Notes under the pieces: model-generated | Seen by the model: the letters and a program-made list of their open reading frames with translations, nothing else | What the model was told of the DNA's origin: nothing | Databases searched by the model: none | Shown here: one piece after another, positions 7,942 to 16,199 of the stretch | How the letters are laid out: the number at the start of each line of letters is the position of its first letter | Position numbering within the stretch: the stretch's first letter is position 1 | Assembly: GCA_964490085.1 (NCBI GenBank) | Contig: CAZBAO010000006.1 | Location: 1 to 30,197 of the forward strand | Source: RGIG3009 sp964490085 | GTDB taxonomy: Bacteria; Bacillota; Clostridia; Oscillospirales; Acutalibacteraceae | Length of the DNA: 30,197 bases | Direction: 5' to 3' | Position numbers and translations under genes: made by a program

Positions 7942-8523
7942 TCAGGTTTTTTTCTTGCGGATGCGAAAGCTGAGAAACACCACCAGCTGAGCGGGGATCC
8001 ACAAAAAGATCAGCGACCACAGGTCGTCAATATACGGGCGCAGAATAAAATACACAAGCCCGAACAAGGACGTGACCAGCAAGGACACGGTCAGTAAGTG
8101 ATAGCGTTCCTTTCGCCACACGCTGTTGAGCACCAGCAGAGTGATCAGCGACACCGGTATCGCGCACACAAACACGAGCCACACCAGTTTGTTCAGCGTC
8201 CAATGCAGAAGCAAAAACAACAGCATCGCCAGCGTCCAGATGCCGACCAGGCACACACCAATGATCATGGACGGACTGTACCGGATCTTCGCGGTCTTTC
8301 CGTCCCACGCATCGTGGGACGTCAACATCCAGTCTACCGTCACGCCAAACAGATCAGCGATTGCCTTGGCAACGGCAAGATCCGGTATACCGTCAGCACG
8401 CTCCCACTTGGAAATGGATTTATCCGAGTAATTTAAGACTTCGGCAAGCTGTGCCTGCGTCATACCCGCGTCGGTACGCAGACGGATCAGATTACCGGCA
8501 AACACATCTTTTACTTCTTCCAC
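7942..8523 (-). CDS. XRE-family regulator with C-terminal membrane segments
   Basis: This 193-residue protein has an N-terminal Cro/CI-type HTH (residues ~10-65: 'AGMTQAQLAEVLNYSDKSIS', 'KWERADGIPDL') and four hydrophobic segments in residues ~85-190, ending in a basic 'RIRKKKT' tail. This HTH-plus-membrane layout is common in clostridia; such proteins are presumed to tie DNA binding to events at the membrane, but the signal is unknown. The start is a GTG at 8523, supported by AAGGAGAG 7 bases upstream, and overlaps the ATP-grasp gene by 13 bases. It is the last gene of an overlapping four-gene operon. Confidence 0.85.
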   Translation of the reverse strand: MEEVKDVFAGNLIRLRTDAGMTQAQLAEVLNYSDKSISKWERADGIPDLAVAKAIADLFGVTVDWMLTSHDAWDGKTAKIRYSPSMIIGVCLVGIWTLAMLLFLLLHWTLNKLVWLVFVCAIPVSLITLLVLNSVWRKERYHLLTVSLLVTSLFGLVYFILRPYIDDLWSLIFLWIPAQLVVFLSFRIRKKKT

Positions 8524-9398
8524 GATCTGGCTCTCCTTTCTTCCAACCGCAGGACTTCACTCACAACAGCTCCTGCAACGTCCACGCCAGTGCAAGCGGT
8601 AATACCTTGCATCTGAGCATTGGAATTGACTTCACAAACCAATCCGCCCTGCAACAGATCCACACCGCCGAACCGCAGACCTAAAGCGCGGCAACAGTGC
8701 AGTGCAAGTGCTTCCTCTTGAGGCGTGGGGGTATACGGCAACGCCTCGCCGCCGTGCGCGATGTTTGCGCGAAAATCCGCGGGATTGACCCGCTTCATGG
8801 CGGCGACGACACGGTCACCAACGACGTACAGCCGCTTATCCTCCCCCGCCGCATCACGGATGAATTCCTGCAACAAAAACGGACTGTGACGCATACCGTA
8901 TACAAGCTCACGCAACCGTTCAGGCGTTTCGGCAAGATACACCTGCTCACCAAGCGAGCCGAAGCATTCCTTGACCACCATAGGGAACCCCAGCTGCCGT
9001 TCAGCGGCGTTTATAAACGGCTCAACAGGCTCGGTGATCTCCACGTAGGTCATCGGTGCGAGCAGTGTTTTCGGCATAGGAATGCCGTGTGCCGCAAGCA
9101 CGCGATGCGTCTCGCTTTTATCATCACACAACGCAACCGATGCGGCGGAGTTGTATACCAAAGCACCGGTAGCCTCTAAAGCGCGGGCAAGACGCGTGTC
9201 CTTATCCCAGAACAACACGACGTCTCCCGCTTTCACAGGTTCCACCGACACGGCAGGGGCAAGTGTGACCGTGCATTCCGTGTTTTTAAGGACGCGCACG
9301 GGCACGCCCTCTCGCCGGAGTGCGGCGTGTAACCGCCGCACCGGATCGGGTGGATCGGTGTTCCAAAACCCGTTATAGATAACAAAATACGTTTTCAT
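8511..9398 (-). CDS. RimK-like ATP-grasp ligase
   Basis: This 295-residue protein has the RimK/ATP-grasp order: an N-terminal pre-ATP-grasp region (about 1-95), a lid with 'VVKECFGSLGEQVYL', 'LLQEFI' for nucleotide contacts, and the Mg-binding 'CEVNSN' near the C-terminus. Family members use ATP to join an acid, often glutamate, to an amine through an acyl phosphate. Known examples act on ribosomal protein S6, tetrahydromethanopterin/F420 or amino-acid carrier proteins. None of those partner genes is present here, so the substrate is unknown. The start overlaps the stop of the CDF gene as ATGA (9395-9398), indicating coupling; the ribosome site is weak. Confidence 0.85.
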   Translation of the reverse strand: MKTYFVIYNGFWNTDPPDPVRRLHAALRREGVPVRVLKNTECTVTLAPAVSVEPVKAGDVVLFWDKDTRLARALEATGALVYNSAASVALCDDKSETHRVLAAHGIPMPKTLLAPMTYVEITEPVEPFINAAERQLGFPMVVKECFGSLGEQVYLAETPERLRELVYGMRHSPFLLQEFIRDAAGEDKRLYVVGDRVVAAMKRVNPADFRANIAHGGEALPYTPTPQEEALALHCCRALGLRFGGVDLLQGGLVCEVNSNAQMQGITACTGVDVAGAVVSEVLRLEERRARSWKK

Positions 9399-10558
9399 GT
9401 AAAACTGTGCTCCACTGTTAATACGACGAACAACCGATTATCCACGATCTGCAAGCGACGCTCGATCTCCGCCTGCAGATCAGCCTTCGCATACCCGAAC
9501 GGAACGACCACGTCAAAGATCACATTGATACGCTGTTCACCGCGCACCAGACGGAAATCGTGCAGGCTCAGAGCGGGATCAATATCGCTCAGAATGGTCT
9601 CGGTCAGCACACGCAGTTCGCGCACCTGCTCATCCTCCGTATCCACCGGATCCATGTGGATACATGCTGTGATATTCAGTTCGCGCACCAGACGGCGCTC
9701 CACCGAATCAATAAGCTCGTGGCTGTGTAAAATGTCCCCGTGTGCCGGCACTTCGGCGTGCAACGACACGATGCAACGACCGGGGCCGTAGTTGTGCACG
9801 ATCAGATCATGGATCCCGACGATCCCCTCGTTCTCCAGCACGATGCGGCGGATCTGCTCCACGAGCTCCGGATCCGGCGCCTCGCCAAGCAGCGGCGACA
9901 GAGTTTCCCTGAGCACCGAGAATCCGGACCAGATGACAAACAGAGAGACCGCCACACCGACATACCCATCGATCCGGATGGCGGTAAAGTAGGTGAACAT
10001 TGAGGATACGAGCACCACCGCTGTACAGATCACATCGTTGCGGCTGTCGGTCGCGGCGGCGATCAGGGCATCCGAACGGATACGGTCGCCGATATGCCGA
10101 TTAAACCGCGCCATCCACAGCTTGACAAGAATGGAAACCGCTAAGATCACACCAGTCACCCATGAAAAGGCAGACGGAGCGGGTTCTAAGATCTTGCCGA
10201 CGGCACTGCCCGCAAGCTCAATACCGGCAAGCATGATAAGCGCCGCCACGGTGAGCGCAGACAGGTATTCCACTCTGCCGTGACCGAAAGGATGCTCCTC
10301 ATCCGGCGGCGAACCCGCCAAGCGGAAGCCCACCAGTGTCACGACGGATGAACCGGCATCCGATAGGTTATTGAACGCGTCAGCTATAATGGCAACGCTA
10401 CCGGACAAAATACCGGCAAGCAGTTTGAATACGAACAGCAGAACATTAGCCGCAAGGCCCGTCACACCGGCGAGCTTACCGTAGGCGGTGCGAACAGCAG
10501 CTGCCGCCGTGTTTTCGGGCTCGCAGACGAAGCGGCTTATCAACGCTTTGGCAAGCAT
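9395..10558 (-). CDS. Cation diffusion facilitator family metal transporter
   Basis: This 387-residue inner-membrane protein matches CDF divalent-metal/proton antiporters. Six hydrophobic segments occupy residues ~30-215. TM2 carries 'ADAFNNLSDAGSS', in which the usual HxxxD metal site reads with an N/D pattern. Next come 'EEHPFGHGRVEYLSAL' and, in TM5, 'AATDSRNDVI'. The DxxxD-type TM5 site suggests Mn/Fe-like rather than strict Zn selectivity, but this is tentative. The C-terminal ~170 residues form a cytoplasmic ferredoxin-like domain with 'HDLIVHNYGPGRCIVSLHAE', plus an extra C-terminal extension. GGGGAGGA precedes the start, which overlaps the NUDIX gene by 19 bases. Confidence 0.93.
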   Translation of the reverse strand: MLAKALISRFVCEPENTAAAAVRTAYGKLAGVTGLAANVLLFVFKLLAGILSGSVAIIADAFNNLSDAGSSVVTLVGFRLAGSPPDEEHPFGHGRVEYLSALTVAALIMLAGIELAGSAVGKILEPAPSAFSWVTGVILAVSILVKLWMARFNRHIGDRIRSDALIAAATDSRNDVICTAVVLVSSMFTYFTAIRIDGYVGVAVSLFVIWSGFSVLRETLSPLLGEAPDPELVEQIRRIVLENEGIVGIHDLIVHNYGPGRCIVSLHAEVPAHGDILHSHELIDSVERRLVRELNITACIHMDPVDTEDEQVRELRVLTETILSDIDPALSLHDFRLVRGEQRINVIFDVVVPFGYAKADLQAEIERRLQIVDNRLFVVLTVEHSFT

Positions 10559-11091
10559 TTAAAGTCCTCCCCTCTCGCGAGATCGCGGCCGATAACGTTG
10601 GCAATAGCATCAAACACAAAACGAAAATACCTCGCACCGTAATGATGAAACTGGCGGCGGCGCAGCATCTCGGTCAGCTGTTCCACCGTGACCCAACGTG
10701 CTTGTGACACTTCCTCGCGTTGCAGGCGCATATCCGGCACAGCAATATCACGGCGCACCAGCCACACGTCACACAACGAGTTACGGCGCACCAGCCGTCC
10801 CAGCGATTTAAACTCGGTCTCCGGCAAATGGATGCCCAACTCCTCGCCCAGCTCGCGGCGGGCGGCAGTCAGACTGTCCTCTCCCGCAATGACCGAACCG
10901 CTGGTGACTGCCCACACGTTCGGCATAAGCTTGCGGTGCTTGGATCGACGCTGGATCAGAACGCGATCCACAGAGTTGACGATCCAGATGTGTACCACCT
11001 TGTGATATTCGCCCGTATGCAGACGCTCACCACGTCGGATCTTACGGCCGAGCGGTGTGCCGTTGCGGTCGAACAACTCCCAGTGTTCCAT
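10540..11091 (-). CDS. NUDIX hydrolase
   Basis: This 183-residue protein carries a complete Nudix box, GX5EX7REUXEEXGU, as 'GSVIAGEDSLTAARRELGEE' followed by LG (about residues 66-88). The N-terminal 'ELFDRNGTPLGRKIRRGE' and 'GEYHKVVHIWIVN' resemble the YfcD/isopentenyl-diphosphate-isomerase-like branch. Nudix enzymes hydrolyse nucleoside diphosphates linked to other groups, and the substrate here is not predictable. AAGGAG lies 10 bases before the ATG. It is the first gene of the overlapping operon NUDIX-CDF-ATP-grasp-XRE, and is divergent from tlyA. Confidence 0.92.
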   Translation of the reverse strand: MEHWELFDRNGTPLGRKIRRGERLHTGEYHKVVHIWIVNSVDRVLIQRRSKHRKLMPNVWAVTSGSVIAGEDSLTAARRELGEELGIHLPETEFKSLGRLVRRNSLCDVWLVRRDIAVPDMRLQREEVSQARWVTVEQLTEMLRRRQFHHYGARYFRFVFDAIANVIGRDLARGEDFKCLPKR

Positions 11092-11120
11092 GTATCATCA
11101 ACTCCTTCCAATACTATATC

Positions 11121-11149
11121 ATTCTATATTTTACCTGTTTTTACCGCAA
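11121..11149 (-). promoter_or_regulatory. Possible promoter of the NUDIX-CDF-ATP-grasp-XRE operon
   Basis: On the minus strand TTGCGG (complement of 11144-11149) and TAGAAT (complement of 11121-11126) are spaced by 17 bases, about 30 bases before the NUDIX ATG. Each box has mismatches. Confidence 0.5.
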
Positions 11150-11166
11150 ATGTCCACTCTTTTTTA

Positions 11167-11195
11167 TTGACACGGTACGACAGTTTGCGTACAAT
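11167..11195 (+). promoter_or_regulatory. Promoter of tlyA
   Basis: TTGACA at 11167-11172 and TACAAT at 11190-11195 are spaced by 17 bases. Transcription would start near 11202, which leaves an ATG at 11208 with no ribosome site in the transcript and favours the start at 11229. Confidence 0.8.
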
Positions 11196-11228
11196 AGGAG
11201 ATACACGATGAAAACGAGGTGTATCGTC

Positions 11229-12026
11229 ATGGCAAGCATGCGGTTGGACGCATTGGTACGGGAGCAGCTGGGCTTGTCGCCGGAGGAGGCGACGGGCCTT
11301 ATCATGGCGGGGCGTATCTGGGTCGGTCACGTGCCGGCGGACAAGCCCGGTATGACCGTATCCGCAAACACCGTGGTAACGCTCCTTGAAAAGCCGAAGA
11401 AGTACGCCAGCCGTTCGGGTTATAAATTGGCGAAGGCACTGCAGGTATTCGCACCCGAGATCGCAGGCAAGGTCGCGTGTGATATCGGCGCGAGCAACGG
11501 CGGGTTCACGGACTGCCTGTTGCAAAACAAAGCAAAGCACGTCTATTCCGTAGACGTGGCATACGGTATTCTGGCGTGGGAGCTGCGTAACGACGAGCGT
11601 GTAACGGTATTGGAACGCACCAACGCGCGCAATCTCACAGCCGAACAGCTCGGCACGGTATGTGATCTGGTAACCGCGGATGTGTCCTTCATCTCACTGA
11701 CTAAGATCTTTCCCGCCGTGCGCCGTGTGCTGATTCCCAACGGTATTGTCATTACGCTCATCAAACCACAATTTGAAGCAGAACGCCGCCGGCTTGGCAA
11801 AAACGGAGTCTTGAAAGATCCCGCCGACCTGCCTCCCTTGCTTTGCCGCTTGTTTGACGCGGCCGCGGAAAACGGATTGTATGTTAAGGGGTTAACGGTA
11901 TCTCCCATCCACGGCACCAACGGCAACGTGGAATACTTAGCGTATTTTGAGAGTGACACGCCGCTTACTGCCGAAGAGCGACATCAATTGATCGATAAAG
12001 CGCTGGCGGAAACGCCGGACGATTGA
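11229..12026 (+). CDS. tlyA: TlyA-family rRNA 2'-O-ribose methyltransferase
   Basis: This 265-residue protein has an N-terminal S4 RNA-binding domain (about 1-60) and a Rossmann methyltransferase domain with the SAM loop 'DIGASNGGFTDCLL' near residue 85. In actinobacteria TlyA methylates cytidines of 16S and 23S rRNA; clostridial members are likely rRNA methyltransferases of the same family. K66 in 'SGYKLA', D in 'ADVSFISL', K in 'IKPQFEA' and E in 'NVEYLAYF' fit the K-D-K-E arrangement of 2'-O-methyltransferases. The start is at 11229 with GAGGTG 7 bases upstream; upstream in-frame starts lie in or before the promoter. The usual clostridial neighbours (dxs, nadK, recN) are absent. A lipoprotein gene follows after 8 bases. 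Confidence 0.93.
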   Translation: MASMRLDALVREQLGLSPEEATGLIMAGRIWVGHVPADKPGMTVSANTVVTLLEKPKKYASRSGYKLAKALQVFAPEIAGKVACDIGASNGGFTDCLLQNKAKHVYSVDVAYGILAWELRNDERVTVLERTNARNLTAEQLGTVCDLVTADVSFISLTKIFPAVRRVLIPNGIVITLIKPQFEAERRRLGKNGVLKDPADLPPLLCRLFDAAAENGLYVKGLTVSPIHGTNGNVEYLAYFESDTPLTAEERHQLIDKALAETPDD

Positions 12027-12034
12027 GGAGTGCT

Positions 12035-12994
12035 ATGAAACGCTTGTTTTTGGGTACAGTGGCGTTGTGCCTGTTGCTGACAGGGTGCGGCGATAACACG
12101 GCCGTTTCGCCGCCATCCAATACCACCACAACGGTATCCACGACGACAACAATAGCAACGACCACCGAAGCTACCACCACGACCACCGCGATCACCACCG
12201 TGGCCGGATCCCTGAGCGTGGTGACGACACAGCCGAACGATCCGGACGGCTTTGCCTTGACGGATGAGCAAACAGCCTCGCTTGATGCCCTGATCGCGTC
12301 GTACGAGGGAACGGTGGCAGTGGGATATCACGACATCACCTCCGGCTATCAGTACACCTACAACGGCACGCAAAGCTTCCCTGCCGCCAGTGTTATCAAA
12401 GCGCCCTTTTGCCGGTACGTACTGGGAATGGCAGAGCAAAACGGGCTGGATCTTTCGGCAGAGATGACCTACACGGAAGATATGTACGTCGGAGGCACAG
12501 GTACCATTAAAAACGCCGAATTCGGAACGGTATACACGCAGGAAGAACTCATAAAGCTCGCCATCCGCAAAAGCGACAATATCGCGTTCAAGATGTTGCG
12601 ACAGGTATATCCGGCAACGGGGTTTAAGCAGTACGCGAAGGCGATCGGAATCACAGATATCGCGGGTATCAAGAATATCAGCAGCAGTAATATCAACGCC
12701 GTGAACGCGATTACCTACATGCAGGATATCTACTCCTACATAACCGGCGATAACCAATACGGCAAGACGCTGGAGACCCACATGCGGAGCACGGTCAATC
12801 CGATGATCCGCTCCAAGTATCCGGTCGTGCGCAAATACGGTTGGATGGAGGGTGCTTATCACGACATGGCGATCATCAAAGCACCGCGTCCGTACATTCT
12901 GGTCATTTTATCGGATCACGATGAAGGCTCCGACGAAGACGAGGAGATGTTTCGTGTCATCTCAGAAGCCGTCGAAGCGGTATCGGGAAATTAA
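12035..12994 (+). CDS. Serine hydrolase lipoprotein with class A beta-lactamase fold
   Basis: This 319-residue protein starts with a lipoprotein signal (hydrophobic stretch, lipobox LLTGC, Cys18). A threonine-rich linker of about 30 residues (roughly 28-58) should hold the domain away from the membrane. The C-terminal domain matches the beta-lactamase 2/PBP-like fold: 'SVIK' supplies SxxK, 'SDN' is intact in 'IRKSDNIAF', and 'KYGW' stands in for KTG. No ExxLN omega-loop segment with the deacylating glutamate is visible between SDN and KYG, so true beta-lactamase activity is doubtful. A peptidoglycan-related or other hydrolase role outside the membrane is more likely. The ATG at 12035 follows GAGGAG, which overlaps the tlyA stop; an in-frame TTG at 12023 is rejected. 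Confidence 0.85.
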   Translation: MKRLFLGTVALCLLLTGCGDNTAVSPPSNTTTTVSTTTTIATTTEATTTTTAITTVAGSLSVVTTQPNDPDGFALTDEQTASLDALIASYEGTVAVGYHDITSGYQYTYNGTQSFPAASVIKAPFCRYVLGMAEQNGLDLSAEMTYTEDMYVGGTGTIKNAEFGTVYTQEELIKLAIRKSDNIAFKMLRQVYPATGFKQYAKAIGITDIAGIKNISSSNINAVNAITYMQDIYSYITGDNQYGKTLETHMRSTVNPMIRSKYPVVRKYGWMEGAYHDMAIIKAPRPYILVILSDHDEGSDEDEEMFRVISEAVEAVSGN

Positions 12995-13055
12995 ACCGGC
13001 CACATCATTTATTCTTTATTGCGGAGCAGATAGATCCATTCCCTACACGCAGTAG

Positions 13056-13075
13056 GGCGGGGATATATCCCCGCC
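13056..13075. repeat. Perfect GC-rich palindrome (REP-like)
   Basis: GGCGGGGATATATCCCCGCC is its own reverse complement and is preceded by GTAG and followed by GCCC. It stands in the gap after the lipoprotein gene. It resembles in style and core (GGCGG-ATAT-CCGCC) the palindrome at 26661-26695, and may be a degenerate member of the same dispersed family. The remainder of the gap 12995-13159 contains no gene I can support. Confidence 0.6.
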
Positions 13076-13159
13076 GCCCGCAAAAGCTCCTTGTGCAAAA
13101 GAGCGTTTCTGTTTGCCGGTCTTCACTACTTGGAAACCGTTATTCACAAGAAGACCACT

Positions 13160-13201
13160 AAAGAACGCCCTGAACGGTGCCTTCCGTTCGGGGCGTTCTT
13201 T
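13160..13201. terminator. Bidirectional intrinsic terminator
   Basis: AAAGAACGCCC at 13160-13170 pairs with GGGCGTTCTTT at 13191-13201, continued by TGAACGG/CCGTTCG, making an 18-bp stem with one mismatch. It separates the plus-strand lipoprotein gene from the minus-strand FAD oxidoreductase pair. Confidence 0.85.
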
Positions 13202-13206
13202 CGTTT

Positions 13207-14778
13207 CTACAGACTGCCGATAAGCTTCTCGGCACAGCGAATCCCGTCCACAGCGGCAGACGTGATACCGCCTGCATAACCGGCGCCCTCACCGCAAGGA
13301 TATAGACCGCGGACAGTTGATTGACACTCGTCGTCACGCAGCAGTCTGACCGGTGACGAGCTACGCGTCTCCACGCCTGTCAGCACCGCGTCATACCGGT
13401 CAAATCCCTCGATCTGTCTGCCGAAGCGCGGCAACGCCTGCTTTAAAGCTGACGATACAAACGGCGGCAAGCAGGCACGCAGGTCGCACGGTGTCGTATC
13501 GGGGCGATAGGACGGCAGTATGTCGCCGAGCGCCGTACTGCCTCTCCCCGCCAAAAGATCACCCACGAGCTGGATCGGCGCACGGTACTCCCCGCCGCCA
13601 AGCACAAACGCCGCTTGTTCCATCTGACGTTGCAAGGAAACACCTGCGAGTGGGGAAGCATCAGGCATATCGTCGGGAGTCACGTTCACAAGCAGGGCAC
13701 TGTTGGAATTTTCCGCGTCGCGGGCGAATTCGCTCATACCGTTGACACACACACCGCCCTCCTCCGAAGCCGCGGCGATCACCACGCCGCCGGGGCACAT
13801 GCAAAAGGAATACACACTTCTGCCGTTTTCCAGATGGCAAGCGAGCTTATAATCGGCAGCACCAAGCGCCGGATGACCTGCAAAGCCGCCGTATTGACTG
13901 CGGTCGATCATCACACGCGGATGCTCAATACGCACGCCGACCGCGAACGGCTTTTTCTCCATCGGCACGCCACGACCGTACAGCATGGAGAACGTATCCC
14001 GCGCACTGTGACCGGTCGCCAAGATCAAACGCGTACAAGCGATCTCCTCGTTGTCGTTTACGGTGATACCGCACAGCGCTCCGTTTTCAATGCAAAGATC
14101 GGTGACGGTCGCGCCGAAGCGCACCTCCCCGCCGAGTGCAACGATCCGCTCGCGAAGACCGCGCACGACGTTACACAACTTATCCGTACCGACGTGGGGC
14201 TTTGCCTGCCACAGTATCTCCTCAGGTGCACCGGCGGCAACGAATTCCTCCAGTACGTATCGGATACGAGGATCCTTGATACCGGTATTCAGCTTGCCGT
14301 CCGAAAACGCACCCGCTCCCCCCTCACCGAATTGGACGTTGGAGCGGGGATCCAATGCGCCTGTACAGCGGAAAAGCTCTACGGTTCCGCGGCGCTTCTC
14401 CACCGATTCGCCACGCTCCAACACGAGCGGCTGTAAGCCGGCACGCGCGAGTATCAGCGCGGCAAACAGTCCGGCAGGGCCGCTGCCCACCACTACGGGG
14501 CGATGGGACGGCATCGGCACGGTCGGGACATTAAGCACGGTCGGTAAAAGCGGTGTCACATCCGGTAAGGACAAATACCCTGCCTCGTCGCCGACGACCG
14601 TGACCGCCGCGGTGATCTGAAAAGTGATCGCGTCCTTACGGCGCGCGTCCACCGAGCGTTTATACAAACGGCAGACGGTGATGTTTTCTGCCGCGATCTT
14701 TAATTTTCGCGCAACGGCACGGCACAGATCCTTGTCCGTATACGATACCGGCAGTTTGATGCCGCTGACCTTGATCAT
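13207..14778 (-). CDS. FAD-dependent dehydrogenase/oxidoreductase (COG2509-like)
   Basis: This 523-residue flavoprotein has a ~95-residue N-terminal region ('IKLPVSYTDKDLCRAVARKL'), then the FAD-binding Rossmann motif 'VVVGSGPAGLFAALILARAG' at about residues 95-114. It also has 'LATGHSARDTF' and a C-terminal 'GLYPCGEGAGYAGGI' closing the FAD site. The family is widespread in clostridia and has no firmly known substrate. The start at 14778 is chosen because it overlaps the stop of the upstream gene as ATGA (14775-14778) and because 'MIKVSGIKL' is a better N-terminus than the 15-residue extension lying inside the upstream gene. It is coupled to the BaiN-like flavoprotein. Confidence 0.88.
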   Translation of the reverse strand: MIKVSGIKLPVSYTDKDLCRAVARKLKIAAENITVCRLYKRSVDARRKDAITFQITAAVTVVGDEAGYLSLPDVTPLLPTVLNVPTVPMPSHRPVVVGSGPAGLFAALILARAGLQPLVLERGESVEKRRGTVELFRCTGALDPRSNVQFGEGGAGAFSDGKLNTGIKDPRIRYVLEEFVAAGAPEEILWQAKPHVGTDKLCNVVRGLRERIVALGGEVRFGATVTDLCIENGALCGITVNDNEEIACTRLILATGHSARDTFSMLYGRGVPMEKKPFAVGVRIEHPRVMIDRSQYGGFAGHPALGAADYKLACHLENGRSVYSFCMCPGGVVIAAASEEGGVCVNGMSEFARDAENSNSALLVNVTPDDMPDASPLAGVSLQRQMEQAAFVLGGGEYRAPIQLVGDLLAGRGSTALGDILPSYRPDTTPCDLRACLPPFVSSALKQALPRFGRQIEGFDRYDAVLTGVETRSSSPVRLLRDDECQSTVRGLYPCGEGAGYAGGITSAAVDGIRCAEKLIGSL

Positions 14779-15986
14779 CTGCTCACCGCCTGTGCTGCAG
14801 CATAGGCGGACGCCCATGCCCATTGCAGGTTATACCCGCCGCAATCGCCGTCCACGTCCAACAGCTCGCCGATCAGATACAGACCGCGAACCAATCGGGA
14901 CTGCATCGTGACCGGATCCACGTCGCGGGTATCGATACCGCCGGCGGTGACCTGAGCACCGCCAAACCCTTGCGTTCCGATCACGTCGACTGTAAACCTC
15001 TTGATAACCGATGCCAAGCGGCGGTGATCCCCTATCGTATCATTAAGCGAATAACCCGCCGCGCGACAAACCGTCTGCCCGATCCGTTTGTGTAACAGAC
15101 CTGTCAGAAAATCCTCCGCCATGCGAGCGGGGCGGGATTTCAGGTGCTCGATCAGTTTCTCCTCCGACATCGCGGGGAGCAGATCGATCACGGCTTGCAT
15201 CACGCCGTTTCTGCGGCGTTCCCAATCGCCGACCGCACGGGATATCTGCATAACCGCAGGGCCGGAAATACCGTATTCGGTAAACAGCAACTCACCGGTG
15301 TGCCGACACAGCGGTTTGCCGTTCAATACGAAAGAAACAGTCGCATCGGTACGGAGTCCTTTCATTGCTTTGATAAAGGTTGTATCCGTCTTAACCTGTA
15401 CGATCGAAGGAAACAGCGGCGTTTTTCGGTGACCGAGCGCGGTCGCCAGACCGTACCCCTCCGCCGAGCCGCCGAGCGACGGCGCGGCGGCACCGCCGGT
15501 GCACAATATCACGTGATCGGCATATACCGTTTCATCCGCACTGCGCACCGCAAGCCCCTGCTTTTGGGGACGGAGGGCAATAACCGCGGTATCGCACCGC
15601 TGGGTCACACCAAGCTGTGCCAGCTCTAAGCGCAGACAGTCCAGCACGGCGGCCGCCTGCTCACACAACGGGTATTCCCTTCCCTCCTCGCGCGGGGCAC
15701 ACAACACACCAAGCGAAGCAAAAAAATCAACACACGCCTGTGGCGGAAACGCAGTCAAAGCGGGAGCGGTAAACGATACGTCCGCCCCGTGATAATGCGA
15801 CGGATCGGCACGGCGATTGGTGATGTTGCAAGTGCCGTTTCCGGTCGCCAGCAGTTTTTTGCCGACGCGCGGTGCTTTTTCCAGCAGCAGCACCTGCTCA
15901 CCGCCCAAAGCGCGCGCACAAAACACCGCCGCCGCAAGTCCGCTCGCGCCGCCGCCGACAATAACCGTATGCCACTGTTTCGCCAT
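14775..15986 (-). CDS. BaiN/HI0933-family FAD-binding oxidoreductase
   Basis: This 403-residue flavoprotein begins with 'HTVIVGGGASGLAAAVF', the FAD dinucleotide-binding loop, followed by the family hallmark 'KKLLATGNGTCNITNR' (about residues 45-60). It ends with 'GLYLIGELLDVDGDCGGYN'. This is the HI0933/YhiN family, which includes BaiN of bile-acid-converting clostridia, but general members are widespread and mostly of unknown substrate, so a bile-acid role is not supported. The ATG at 15986 is preferred over a GTG at 15995 because the GTG lies within the ribosome site AGAGGTGA. It is the first gene of a two-gene flavoprotein operon. Confidence 0.9.
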   Translation of the reverse strand: MAKQWHTVIVGGGASGLAAAVFCARALGGEQVLLLEKAPRVGKKLLATGNGTCNITNRRADPSHYHGADVSFTAPALTAFPPQACVDFFASLGVLCAPREEGREYPLCEQAAAVLDCLRLELAQLGVTQRCDTAVIALRPQKQGLAVRSADETVYADHVILCTGGAAAPSLGGSAEGYGLATALGHRKTPLFPSIVQVKTDTTFIKAMKGLRTDATVSFVLNGKPLCRHTGELLFTEYGISGPAVMQISRAVGDWERRRNGVMQAVIDLLPAMSEEKLIEHLKSRPARMAEDFLTGLLHKRIGQTVCRAAGYSLNDTIGDHRRLASVIKRFTVDVIGTQGFGGAQVTAGGIDTRDVDPVTMQSRLVRGLYLIGELLDVDGDCGGYNLQWAWASAYAAAQAVSR

Positions 15987-16060
15987 TTCCGTCACCTCTT
16001 GCCATTCAGTATACCGATTTTCCGCCGGCTCGTCAAGATTTTAGCTTTTTTAAATTTTCC

Positions 16061-16089
16061 TTGACAAAGCATAGGCAAGAGCATATACT
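16061..16089 (+). promoter_or_regulatory. Promoter of the acetyltransferase-glmM operon
   Basis: TTGACA at 16061-16066 and TATACT at 16084-16089 are spaced by 17 bases. Predicted start is near 16096, giving a leader of about 100 bases. The leader contains an imperfect hairpin (AGTGCGCAC with GTGCACACT, about 16151-16171) but no recognisable riboswitch or glmS-type ribozyme core. Confidence 0.82.
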
Positions 16090-16199
16090 ATCTTGGTAGC
16101 TTTATCATTTCGGTCACAAAACTTATACTTTTTGGTTTTTTGCTGTGGGCAAGTGCGCACGCTGTGCACACTATTCGGGATAGGAGGCTGAAAAAAAGC

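Noticed and set aside
11984..12862. 292-codon open frame on the minus strand opposite the lipoprotein gene
   Set aside because: It is antisense to a protein with signal peptide and catalytic motifs; Gly/Arg-rich runs come from the reversed threonine linker.
16150..16172. Possible riboswitch or glmS-type ribozyme in the leader before the acetyltransferase gene
   Set aside because: Only one imperfect hairpin is visible; none of the conserved core elements of known riboswitches or the glmS ribozyme could be found.
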